DNA from: G963674665 sp964609625
Lineage (GTDB): Bacteria > Desulfobacterota > Desulfovibrionia > Desulfovibrionales > Desulfovibrionaceae
Direction of reading: 5' to 3'
DNA length: 64,000 nt
Assembly: GCA_964609625.1 (NCBI GenBank)
Contig: CAZSRS010000018.1
Location: forward strand, 1-64,000
Shown: in pieces, positions 16,080 to 23,692 of the stretch
Layout: the number at the start of each line of letters is the position of its first letter
Position numbering within the stretch: position 1 is the stretch's first letter
Program-made: the position numbers and the translations under genes
Notes under the pieces: model-generated
The model's database searches: none
The model's input: the letters and a program-made list of their open reading frames with translations, nothing else
Told to the model about the DNA's origin: nothing

Positions 16080-16947
16080 CCAAAACGGCAATACGGATCA
16101 CGGCGTCAAGCCAGGGTTTGTCCGCAATGGGCTGGGAACGGCCACAAAAACGCCAGCCAGGCGCACACAGCACGCGCCCCCCTTTCGCTCCTGCCAAGAA
16201 GTCCGGAAGCCGCGCCGCGGTGTCGGTCTCGATGCCGGTTTCCCGCCAGATCTGGACCAGTACCGGGTCTGCCGTAATGAGCATGGCATCGCGCTCCAAA
16301 AATGCCAGCATGGCCTCGAGCACCCGCAGACCCGTCGCGGCGTCGGTGTCTCCTGGGCCTTGCATATCCGCGGTGACGGGCGAAACAGCGAAGGAGTCGC
16401 CCTCGTCCGCCGCATCGTCCCCACCTGGGCCTATGGCTTGGTCAAATCGGTGCGAACTGGCGGCCAGTTCGCTGTTCAGGTCTGCCAACTCCAGGAAACG
16501 CTCCTCGAGGTTCCAGGCCAGTAAAAGCGTCATCTGCGCCTGCATGAGCTTGTGCCGCGTCGTGTCCTCTACAACGGGCGCCTCCTCGAGAACCACGCCG
16601 AGAGAGGCAAAGGACTGCAAGGCCATGGCCTCGTCCTTGCGCATGGCGCTTGGGAGTATGTGGGCTTCGGAAAGCGACGCGGCAGCCGTGGCGGCCAGAT
16701 CGCCGGGGCGTTCGAATTGCAGGCCGTAGGCCAGGACATCGCGCATCCACTGCCTGGCTTGTCGTGGCGCGAGGGGCAGGTTTTCAGGGGTGTGAAACCG
16801 CCTTTCCGGTTGTGCGCCGGCAGCCGAGGCAGGCATTGCAAGCCCTGGGTCGAAGCAATGCACCTCCGGTGGGAGAGACTCCGGCAAGAGACTGGGGTGC
16901 ATGCCGGGCACGTAGACGATTATCGAGGCGACGGCCTCCTGCTCCAT
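16069..16947 (-). CDS. Conserved hypothetical protein, unknown function
   Basis: A 292-residue protein I do not recognise. It begins MEQEAVASIIVYVPGMHPSLLPESLPPEVHCFDPG, has a helix-rich middle (about 60-190) containing QAQMTLLLAWNLEERFLELADLNSEL, an acidic linker, and a C-terminal part ending in GRVLCAPGWRFCGRS. No signal peptide or membrane segment is evident, so it is probably cytoplasmic. AGGAG lies 9 bases before the ATG. It follows another unknown gene by 39 bases and overlaps the HAD gene, which suggests a three-gene operon. Confidence 0.6.
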   Translation of the reverse strand: MEQEAVASIIVYVPGMHPSLLPESLPPEVHCFDPGLAMPASAAGAQPERRFHTPENLPLAPRQARQWMRDVLAYGLQFERPGDLAATAAASLSEAHILPSAMRKDEAMALQSFASLGVVLEEAPVVEDTTRHKLMQAQMTLLLAWNLEERFLELADLNSELAASSHRFDQAIGPGGDDAADEGDSFAVSPVTADMQGPGDTDAATGLRVLEAMLAFLERDAMLITADPVLVQIWRETGIETDTAARLPDFLAGAKGGRVLCAPGWRFCGRSQPIADKPWLDAVIRIAVLDAA

Positions 16948-16986
16948 GATCGTGGTCTCCTGTCGCGCGACGACGTCAATGCCGTC

Positions 16987-17472
16987 TCAGCGCTTATTGT
17001 GTTCATACTTATCGCAGATTCCCAGGCAGGGCGGCAAGGCCAAAAGGCAAAGACCGGCCCAGGCGTGGGCGCAGGCCAGGGCATCCCTGCCCGACTCGGC
17101 GTTCTCCATCTCTTCGTTGTCCTGCCAGTCCAGAGGCGTGAACCTCTGGCACGGGACCTCCTTTTGCAGCAGCCCTCCGAGCCGGCGCGCCCAAATCCGC
17201 GTCGCCAGTTCAATGTCCAGTTGAAAATTCTCGGCCTGCGCGATAAAATCGTCATAGGCGCTTTCCAGTTCAGTGAGGATCAGGCAACGCCACTCGCCAT
17301 GCAGTCCTGGATTCTGGTTCTCACCGCGCAGACAACGCCCCTTGCGATAATGCACGCATGACATGCCGGGAAGGGGCGTCACCGTAGCCTTTATGATCCT
17401 TTTTTCGTCCGACACGGCTGGATGATACGGGGTGTGGCCCCGATATGCAAGATGGAGCGGAACTACCGCCAC
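16987..17472 (-). CDS. Cysteine-rich conserved hypothetical protein
   Basis: A 161-residue protein read from a GTG at 17472 that follows GAGGGTGAGGG; a second GTG at 17415 is an alternative. The part after the second start is better defined. Three cysteines occur in CVHYRKGRCLRGENQNPG...WRC, and further ones at CQRF, CAHAWAGLCLL and CLGIC, suggesting a metal site, perhaps zinc or Fe-S. The region YDDFIAQAENFQLDIELATRIWARRL is helical. I cannot assign a function. First of a probable three-gene operon with the next unknown and the HAD phosphatase. Confidence 0.55.
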   Translation of the reverse strand: MAVVPLHLAYRGHTPYHPAVSDEKRIIKATVTPLPGMSCVHYRKGRCLRGENQNPGLHGEWRCLILTELESAYDDFIAQAENFQLDIELATRIWARRLGGLLQKEVPCQRFTPLDWQDNEEMENAESGRDALACAHAWAGLCLLALPPCLGICDKYEHNKR

Positions 17473-17553
17473 CCCTCACCCTCAACTCTCCAGTTTACCA
17501 CACGCCCGGCTTGGGATAGTGTACTCACGTGCCGTACACGAAAAAGCCAGTCC

Positions 17554-17582
17554 TTGACCTGCCGCCCCGGCACGGGTATACG
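17554..17582 (+). promoter_or_regulatory. Sigma70-type promoter of tatA
   Basis: TTGACC (17554-17559), a 17-base spacer and TATACG (17577-17582). Transcription would start near 17589, about 23 bases before the tatA ATG. Spacing and placement are both good. Confidence 0.6.
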
Positions 17583-17611
17583 CGGCAGCAACAATCTTGC
17601 GGAGGCAGAAT

Positions 17612-17878
17612 ATGATCGGCGGATTAGGAATGTGGGAACTTCTTTTGATTCTTGTCATCGTGCTCATCATTTTCGGGGCCAACAAGCTCCCGGAAATCGG
17701 GGGCGGGATGGGCAAGGCAATCAGGAACTTCAAGAAGGCCACCAGCGAGCCTGACGAAATCGATGTGACCCCAAAGAAAAACAACGAGCCGGTCAAAAAG
17801 GAAGCTGCCAAGCCCGAACCCAAGGCTGAAGCCAAGGCCGAGCCTGCAGCTGCACCCAAGGAAGAGCCCAAGGCCTGA
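17612..17878 (+). CDS. tatA: Sec-independent protein translocase subunit TatA
   Basis: An 88-residue protein. The ATG at 17612 is preceded by GGAGG at 6 bases, so the five upstream codons were left out. It has one N-terminal membrane helix (MIGGLGMWELLLILVIVLIIFG), the hinge ANKLPEIGGGMGKAIRNFKKA forming the amphipathic helix, and a long Lys/Glu/Pro/Ala-rich tail. The FG hinge and LP motif are those of TatA/TatE. It would oligomerise to form the pore for folded, twin-arginine proteins such as periplasmic hydrogenases. tatB and tatC are not adjacent. Confidence 0.9.
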   Translation: MIGGLGMWELLLILVIVLIIFGANKLPEIGGGMGKAIRNFKKATSEPDEIDVTPKKNNEPVKKEAAKPEPKAEAKAEPAAAPKEEPKA

Positions 17879-17984
17879 CCTCGCTTCGCCCCCCCTTGTT
17901 CCAGCGCATGGCCCGAGACTCGGAATATCCCGGCCCACCCGACGGCATGCTGAATATCCGTTTGTCAGGATGACCACACCATGA

Positions 17985-18010
17985 AAGCCGCGTGGGCAAC
18001 CGCGCGGCTT
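17985..18010 (+). terminator. Probable tatA terminator hairpin
   Basis: An 8-bp stem AAGCCGCG / CGCGGCTT with a 10-base loop, about 105 bases after the tatA stop and followed by ATTGCTT. The T-tract is poor. The rest of the 17879-18188 gap shows no gene. Confidence 0.4.
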
Positions 18011-18188
18011 ATTGCTTGCGAGCGATTTCCCTTGCCTGCGAGGCCCATGGCGGCGGCCGCTCAGGAAGTCACCTCTATCTAGAAGCTCATGCGTCTGCCA
18101 GTCTTGATTTGAAGCAGCAGAGGCCCATTCAGGACATGCGGCGCGAGGCACCTCTTTATTGTGCTCACAAACTAGACTGCCTATTTGT

Positions 18189-18410
18189 ATAGATTCGGTG
18201 ATGACCGGGGTCGAGGCCACACGGACCATCCGGGAGTCAACCACCCTCGGACCAAGGAAGACTATCCCCATCATCGCCGTGACCGCCCATACCCAGCCCG
18301 GGGACAGGGAGCGGTTCCTGGCCGCGGGAATGGACGACTACCTGGGCAAGCCGGTGGAAATGGAGGATTTGCAGAAGGCGCTGGAGAAGTGCGCCAGGCA
18401 TGCGGCCTGA
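18189..18410 (+). pseudogene. C-terminal fragment of a response-regulator receiver domain
   Basis: The frame encodes SVMTGVEATRTIRE...TIPIIAVTAHTQPGDRERFLAAGMDDYLGKPVEMEDLQKALEKC. This matches the second half of a REC domain of the kind fused to hybrid histidine kinases: the Thr of VTA, and the Lys of KPV, are present. The first half, with the acidic pair and the phospho-accepting Asp, is missing, and the bases upstream contain in-frame stops. No ribosome site is visible. Probably the tail of a gene lost by deletion. Confidence 0.7.
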
Positions 18411-18555
18411 GCCAGGCCGTGTGTCGGAGATCACTCCCACAACCCTTTTCCCAGTGATCGTGGACACGCCATACCCGCGTCCAAGAGCAGGCATTTATGC
18501 AGGATTCAAGAGGATTTTCCTCTCGCTACCTTTCCAGCGACTATGAAACGGCTTG

Positions 18556-20352
18556 TCAGGGATCGCGCAGTCCCGAGTCCAGGGTGCGGATGATGGGGTA
18601 GAGGATGTAGGTGATCAAACGCCGGGTGCCCACCTTGATCTCGGCGGTGACCGTCATCCCCGGGATGAGCTGGAAGTCCGCGGGCACTTCGCGCAGCCGC
18701 GGCTTTCGCGGCATGGGGATGCGCACCTTGTAGACCGGCGTTTCCCGTCCCTCGATCTTTTCCTCGAAGACGTCCGGGCTGATGGTCTCCACCGCGCTTT
18801 GTATCGAGCCGTGCCGCTGGTAGGGCAGGGACTCCAGCTTGATCCGGGCATCGTCCCCCTTGCGCAGATAGCTGATGTCTCTGGGGTGCACGTTGACCTC
18901 GGCCTCGAGGGGCACATCCATGGGCACCAGAACCATGAAGGTCTCGCCTTCCCTGACCACAGAACCGACGCTGAAGCGCCCCATGTCCTGAACTATGGCC
19001 CTGGTGGGCGCCACGAAGCGGACGAGGTTGGCGAGGCGGTCCGATTTCCGGGTCTGCTGCAGGAGCTTGTCCTTTTCCTGCCGCACCTCGCCGAGCCGTG
19101 ACGCCGTGTCCGCGTGCTGTTTGTCAAGATAGTGGGCTTTTTCGTGGCGCAGGGCATCGATCTTTTCTATATTTTCCTGAAGGGTCTTGAAGAGCTTGGA
19201 GTGCTCGCGCTGTGCCTCGGAGAGCTGGTACTTCACCCGCAGCCACTCGGCCTCGCTGCTCACTTTCTGGTCACTGAGGGCGCGGTAACGCTCTTCCAGG
19301 GTGGCGAGGATATCCACCTGTTTGTCCAACTCCTCGAGCTGGGCTCCGATGGTCGCCTGCTGGGCGTCGAGATCTCGGATCTGGGCATCGTAAGAACCGC
19401 TGCGAGACTGCTTCTCGGCTTGGCGACGGAGCAGGATATCGGCGTGCAGCTGATGGATTGCGTGATCCGGGCTGAATGCCTCGGGCCGCCGATCCGTCAG
19501 CTCCGCCTCGAGCCGGGCCTCCTCGGCCTCGAGCTGCAACAGTGCCCTGCGGTTCGCCTCCAGGTCGGACTCCGCAAAGGTGGGATCCAGCGTGGCCAGG
19601 GTCGTACCTGCCTGCACCACCGCCCCCACCCGGACATCGAGGGAGCGGATGATGGACGTGGACAGGGGCTGCAGGGAAATCAGCGGCGCGTCGGTGACCA
19701 ACTTGCCCTGGGCCACCACCACGCGGTCCACGAAGGCCAAGCTCATCCAGGCCACCGCCGTGACGATGATCGCCACAATGGTGTACTGGATGGCCTTGGC
19801 CGCGAAGGGCAACCGCCGTTCCTCGATTTCGATGGCGTCGGGCTGGAAATCGATCATGATCTCCAGCCGCTCACGTCTGGAAGGTGTCTTCCTGGTGAGC
19901 CACCCACCCAGGCGCCGCTGCATGGGCGCCTGACGACGCACATCCAGGCTGGACTCCCGTGGCGCGATGTCGGTCGTTTGTCCCAGCCGCGCGGAAAAGA
20001 GGCGCAGCATGGCCTGGGTGTCGTCGGGGTTGCTGGTGATGATCCGCAGCAAATCATCCTTGAACAGCGGCTTGACCCGAACACTGCCCTTGGCCAACGC
20101 GGTGGCGTTGCGGGGGGAATTGTCCAGCAGTCCCATCTCGCCGAACACCTCGCCGGCCTCCAGCAGGGCCTGCTCCACCTCGCCGCCAGCAACGGATTTG
20201 ACCAGTCGGACTTGGCCTTCCAGGATCAGGTAGGCGCGGTCGCCCGGCTGCCCTTCTTCGAAAATGATCTCGCCGGACTGGAAGCTCTCGTCCGACGCGT
20301 CGAATCCCTGCGGCAAAATGCCGTCCGGCAGCGGCGTTCTGCCCGCGCTCAT
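18556..20352 (-). CDS. Type I secretion adaptor (HlyD family) with N-terminal cyclic-nucleotide-binding-like domain
   Basis: A 598-residue protein starting at the ATG at 20352, which overlaps the stop of the ABC exporter gene by 4 bases. Residues about 20-130 look like a cNMP/Crp-type domain: GEIIFEEGQPGDRAYLILEGQVRLVK and the phosphate-binding-cassette-like FGEMGLLDNSPRNATA. A linker, one membrane helix (about 185-210), an HlyD barrel/lipoyl part (GKLVTDAPLISLQPLSTSIIRSLDVRVGAVVQAGTTLATLDP), a long coiled coil (about 265-420) and a second beta part ending FQLIPGMTVTAEIKVGTRRLITYI follow. Membrane fusion protein linking the exporter to an outer-membrane TolC-type channel. The cytoplasmic sensor-like domain is uncommon in HlyD proteins. 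Confidence 0.88.
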   Translation of the reverse strand: MSAGRTPLPDGILPQGFDASDESFQSGEIIFEEGQPGDRAYLILEGQVRLVKSVAGGEVEQALLEAGEVFGEMGLLDNSPRNATALAKGSVRVKPLFKDDLLRIITSNPDDTQAMLRLFSARLGQTTDIAPRESSLDVRRQAPMQRRLGGWLTRKTPSRRERLEIMIDFQPDAIEIEERRLPFAAKAIQYTIVAIIVTAVAWMSLAFVDRVVVAQGKLVTDAPLISLQPLSTSIIRSLDVRVGAVVQAGTTLATLDPTFAESDLEANRRALLQLEAEEARLEAELTDRRPEAFSPDHAIHQLHADILLRRQAEKQSRSGSYDAQIRDLDAQQATIGAQLEELDKQVDILATLEERYRALSDQKVSSEAEWLRVKYQLSEAQREHSKLFKTLQENIEKIDALRHEKAHYLDKQHADTASRLGEVRQEKDKLLQQTRKSDRLANLVRFVAPTRAIVQDMGRFSVGSVVREGETFMVLVPMDVPLEAEVNVHPRDISYLRKGDDARIKLESLPYQRHGSIQSAVETISPDVFEEKIEGRETPVYKVRIPMPRKPRLREVPADFQLIPGMTVTAEIKVGTRRLITYILYPIIRTLDSGLRDP

Positions 20353-22568
20353 GACCCTTCTCCACCGGCGTGCTGCTGCCGCCAAAGTCTACGATAGGGG
20401 GCACAGTCACGGATCAGCTCCTCGTGTGTCCCGGAGGCCGTGACTTCCCCCCGATCGAAGAAATGGATCACGTCCGCATCCACCAGTGCCGAGAGGCGAT
20501 GAGAGACGATGATCACGGTCCGCCCCCTGGCGATGCGCGACATGTTGCCCTGGACAATGGCCTCGGACTCGGGATCCAGGGCGCTCGTGGCCTCGTCGAA
20601 GATGATGATCGGCGGGTTGCCGAGCAGGGCGCGGGCTATGGCCAAACGCTGCCGCTGCCCCCCGGAGAGGTTGGAGGCGTTTTCCTCCAGCAGGGTTTCG
20701 TACCCCTGGGGCAGCTGTTGGATGAATTCATCGGCGCCGGCGATGCGGGCGGCTTCCACGATCTCCGAAAAGGCAGCGCCAGGGGCGGAGAAGGCGATAT
20801 TCTCGCGCACCGAACCCCTGAAGAAAAAGCTCTCCTGAAGCACCACACCCAGGGATTGCCGGAGATGGGCCAGGTCCAGTTCGCGGATCTCGTAGCCGTC
20901 GTAGCGGATGGAACCGCCTTGCGGCAGGTAGAGCCCCTGGAGCAGCCGCAGGAAGGTGGTCTTGCCGGAGCCGCTGCGGCCCACGATGCCGATCACTTGC
21001 CCCGCGGGTATGCGCATGCTGATCTTGTTCAGGGCGGGTGTCTGCTGATCCGGATAGCGGAAGGTCAGTCCCTCGACAGCCACCTCGCCGCTGAACGCGG
21101 GGCGCAGGCCATGGCTGGCACGCAGTTCCTCGGGCTTGTGGTTCATGATCTCCCCGAGCATGCGCACCGAGAGCCCCACCTGCTGGAACTGGCTGATCAT
21201 GCCCACGATCTTGACCAGGGGGCCACTGACCCTGCCGGCGATAATGTTGATGGCCACGAGTTCGCCCACGGTCAGCTTGTTGTCGAAGACCATCAGCGCG
21301 CCCACCCAGACAATGACCACGGTCAGTAGCTTTTCCACAAAGCCGATGATGGCCTGGGCTGTGAGGGAGAGCTTGCCCACCTGTTGCTGCAGGCTCACCG
21401 AAAGCGCCGAGTTACGCTCCCAGCGACGCAGCAGGCTGGGCTCCAGAGCCATGGACTTCACCGTATGCATGCCATGGATGCACTCCACCAACAGTGACTG
21501 TCTCTTGCCCTCGGCCATGTACAAGGCGTTGAGCTTGCGCCTGAAGGCCGGCATGATCACCAGGACCGCCAGGGCCACGGTCATGGAGAAACCGAGCACG
21601 ATGCAGGCCATGGTCAGATTGTAGAAAAACAGCATGGGGATGAATACCAGCAATGCCCAGGAATCCAGGATGGTGTAGAACAGCCGGCCCGTGAGGAACT
21701 CCCTGATCTCGTCCACCTGCTGCATGTGCTTGGTGACGACGCCGGCCGAAGCGGTCTCGAAAAAACCCAGGGGCAATTGCATCAGGTGCGAGAAAGTGCG
21801 CTGCGCCAGGCGGATGTCGATCTTGTTGGAGGCGTGCAGGGCCACGTAGTCGCGCAGATACGTGAGCAGGGCCTCGAAGAGGATGCCGCAGACCACCCCG
21901 ATGCCCAGGATCTCCAGGGTAGCCAGGGAACTGTGCACCAGCACCTTGTCGATGACCACCTGAAAAAACAGCGGTGTTACCAGGCCCACCACGTTGAGCA
22001 TGAACCCCGCCACGCTCACGTGGCCGAAAATCCTTCCCTGGCGGACGATCTCCGGCACGAACCAACGCAGGGAGAAGGGCTGGGACTCGTCCGTAAGCTT
22101 GTAGACGCGCTTGAGAAAGATGGTTTCGCCGCTCCACACGGCAAGGAACTTTTCTCTGCTGACGAAGATGAAACCGGGGCGGTCGGCCAAAGGGTCCACC
22201 ACGGCCACAGACCCTTCGCCGTCCTCGCTGTACCCCCCCACCAGAACGCAGTTGCCGTTGCGCAGACGGACGATGACCGGATACCCCTGGCCCAGGGCGA
22301 TCAAGTCTTCCCAGGCAAGGGTCACGGCCCTGGCCTTGAAGCCGTTTTCACGGGCGATGCGCAGCAGCAGGGGCGTGTCCACCTCTTCCCGTCCCACGGC
22401 GTAATCGTGGATCAAGCGCTCGACACCGAGGTCCACACCGTGATGTCGGCAGGCCATCTCCAGGCACAGAAGGGCGGTATGCTGTTGCCAGTGCAACGGG
22501 CTCATCCAGTGGTTGAATGGGGCGATTTGCAGCAACGGACAAGGACGGTCTTCCCCGGTCTCTGTCAC
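20349..22568 (-). CDS. Type I secretion ABC exporter (HlyB-like) with degenerate C39 domain
   Basis: A 739-residue protein. Residues about 20-140 are a C39-peptidase-like domain in which the usual DCG motif reads HTA (Thr31 where the catalytic Cys should be), as in HlyB-type exporters that recognise RTX substrates without cutting them. A six-helix permease (about 165-450, with TPLFFQVVIDKVLVHSSLATL) and an ATPase domain follow: Walker A GRSGSGKTT, signature LSGGQRQRLAIARAL, Walker B IIIFDEATSALD, and the H-loop SHRLS. It powers one-step secretion of the locus's exoproteins. The start is a GTG with no strong ribosome site; an ATG at 22505 is an alternative. Promoter at 22610-22637. Confidence 0.9.
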   Translation of the reverse strand: MTETGEDRPCPLLQIAPFNHWMSPLHWQQHTALLCLEMACRHHGVDLGVERLIHDYAVGREEVDTPLLLRIARENGFKARAVTLAWEDLIALGQGYPVIVRLRNGNCVLVGGYSEDGEGSVAVVDPLADRPGFIFVSREKFLAVWSGETIFLKRVYKLTDESQPFSLRWFVPEIVRQGRIFGHVSVAGFMLNVVGLVTPLFFQVVIDKVLVHSSLATLEILGIGVVCGILFEALLTYLRDYVALHASNKIDIRLAQRTFSHLMQLPLGFFETASAGVVTKHMQQVDEIREFLTGRLFYTILDSWALLVFIPMLFFYNLTMACIVLGFSMTVALAVLVIMPAFRRKLNALYMAEGKRQSLLVECIHGMHTVKSMALEPSLLRRWERNSALSVSLQQQVGKLSLTAQAIIGFVEKLLTVVIVWVGALMVFDNKLTVGELVAINIIAGRVSGPLVKIVGMISQFQQVGLSVRMLGEIMNHKPEELRASHGLRPAFSGEVAVEGLTFRYPDQQTPALNKISMRIPAGQVIGIVGRSGSGKTTFLRLLQGLYLPQGGSIRYDGYEIRELDLAHLRQSLGVVLQESFFFRGSVRENIAFSAPGAAFSEIVEAARIAGADEFIQQLPQGYETLLEENASNLSGGQRQRLAIARALLGNPPIIIFDEATSALDPESEAIVQGNMSRIARGRTVIIVSHRLSALVDADVIHFFDRGEVTASGTHEELIRDCAPYRRLWRQQHAGGEGS

Positions 22569-22609
22569 TCAGGTTGCACGCATGTTCTCCCGGGTATTGC
22601 CGCAATGCA

Positions 22610-22637
22610 ACTATGAAGAATAACGAAGAAATGTCAA
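22610..22637 (-). promoter_or_regulatory. Sigma70-type promoter of the exporter-adaptor pair
   Basis: On the minus strand a perfect TTGACA (22637-22632) is followed after 16 bases by CATAGT (22615-22610). The start would fall near 22603, about 35 bases before the exporter gene. Confidence 0.5.
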
Positions 22638-22640
22638 CCA

Positions 22641-22667
22641 GAAAAGAAAAAGAAGGCTGTCAGCCCC
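22641..22667 (-). terminator. Intrinsic terminator after the three small unknown genes
   Basis: GGGGCT-GAC-AGCCTT forms a 6-bp stem (two G-T pairs) and is followed directly by CTTTTTCTTTTC on the minus strand. It separates the small-gene unit (22725-23587) from the exporter promoter immediately downstream. Confidence 0.5.
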
Positions 22668-22724
22668 ATGGATCCAGCCGCCGTGAGAGTGTTCTACAAT
22701 GCCGGAACAGGGGAGTACCTCCAC

Positions 22725-23027
22725 TCAGCTGAAATTCGGGGACTTCGGGGTATCGTCTTCAGCCCTCGACCCTTCTCTGCCCGCCGCATCTGGTTTGGCT
22801 TCACCTTTCTGCAGCAGCCCGGCGGACACGAACCTGTCGAGCATCTGGGTCATGGCCTCGTTGAGTTCGAGAAAGCCTTCCAGGGTCATGAGCAGGCGCA
22901 CCCTGGGTTCGAGTTTCGGGGTTCCGTCCTTGCCGGCCTTCTCAGCCGAGAGACTGCCCAGATCGAGGCGCACCACTCCCCTGCCGAATTCAAGATTATG
23001 GACTCCGTCCACGAAGATCTCTTGCAT
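22725..23027 (-). CDS. Small unknown protein A of the secretion locus
   Basis: A 100-residue protein from the ATG at 23027, preceded by GGGGGAGGG. It has the pattern FVDGVHNLEFGRGVVRLDLGSL...RVRLLMTLEGFLELNEAMTQMLDRFVSAGLL and then a charged, probably disordered tail. The two genes just upstream have the same layout (a short beta-rich start around a DG/GxV-R-D/E-F block, then a helical end with an F-L-x-L-type motif), so the three are likely paralogues. The layout recalls small DUF3467-type proteins, but I cannot confirm this. No signal peptide. The site within a type I secretion locus suggests an accessory role such as chaperone or regulator. Confidence 0.6.
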   Translation of the reverse strand: MQEIFVDGVHNLEFGRGVVRLDLGSLSAEKAGKDGTPKLEPRVRLLMTLEGFLELNEAMTQMLDRFVSAGLLQKGEAKPDAAGREGSRAEDDTPKSPNFS

Positions 23028-23103
23028 CCTCGCCCTCCCCCTTTGCATATGATAGCCGCGGGCTATTTGGTTTCGAAGGACCTACTTCATGGTAGCGGGC
23101 GGC

Positions 23104-23367
23104 TCAGCCCTTGTCCCCGCTTTCCGGCCGGGCCGACACCAGCACGCCCTGCCTGACGAACTCCTCCACCTTGGCTTGCAACGTATTCCTCATCTGTACG
23201 AACGCCTCGATGGGAGCGACAACCATGAATCCGTCGCAAGGCAGCGCCCGCCCTGCTTTGTCCCGGGAAGCGTTGGAAAAGGTGACGAACTCCATGCGCA
23301 CGACCCCGTCCAGGATATCGAAGCCGTAGACTCCATCGGAAAACAATCGTTCACGCACCGTTGCCAT
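23104..23367 (-). CDS. Small unknown protein B of the secretion locus
   Basis: An 87-residue protein from the ATG at 23367, preceded by GGAGAGGAAG. Sequence blocks: LFSDGVYGFDILDGVVRMEFVTF, then DGFMVVAPIEAFVQMRNTLQAKVEEFVRQGVLV. These line up with protein A (FVDGVHNLEFGRGVVRLDL ... EGFLELNEAMTQMLDRFVSAGLL) without large gaps. Its start overlaps the end of protein C by 17 bases, so the two are translationally coupled. Function unknown; cytoplasmic by appearance. Confidence 0.6.
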   Translation of the reverse strand: MATVRERLFSDGVYGFDILDGVVRMEFVTFSNASRDKAGRALPCDGFMVVAPIEAFVQMRNTLQAKVEEFVRQGVLVSARPESGDKG

Positions 23368-23587
23368 GGACTTCCTCTCCCTGCCCGGCCAGCTTGCGCA
23401 CCGAGGCGTCGATGTTGTTGAACAGGTCCAGAAAGCTCGACGGCGAAAGCACGATTTCCCGTACCGTACCCCCTGTTTCACCCTTGACGAAGAAATCCTC
23501 TTGCAGCTCCAGGAAAAACAAGCCCCTGTCAAAACGTATCTCGCCGAAATCCGAAACCACGAAGACCCTGGTACCATCGCTGCTCAC
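23351..23587 (-). CDS. Small unknown protein C of the secretion locus
   Basis: A 78-residue protein read from a GTG at 23587 because GAGGAGG lies 8 bases upstream; an ATG at 23611 in the same frame has no ribosome site. It reads VFVVSDFGEIRFDRGLFFLELQEDF...TVREIVLSPSSFLDLFNNIDASVRKLAG, again a beta-rich start followed by a helix with the SPSSFLDLF pattern. It is the first of three related small genes and follows the PPC-domain exoprotein gene by about 105 bases. Function unknown. Confidence 0.55.
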   Translation of the reverse strand: MSSDGTRVFVVSDFGEIRFDRGLFFLELQEDFFVKGETGGTVREIVLSPSSFLDLFNNIDASVRKLAGQGEEVHGNGA

Positions 23588-23692
23588 GGGCGGCCCCTCC
23601 TCGCAACACATGATTGTATAAAACAACGGCCGACCGTCGCGGTGTCGTTGCAACGGTTGGCCATCAATCTACAATGAACCGACATGAAAGGA

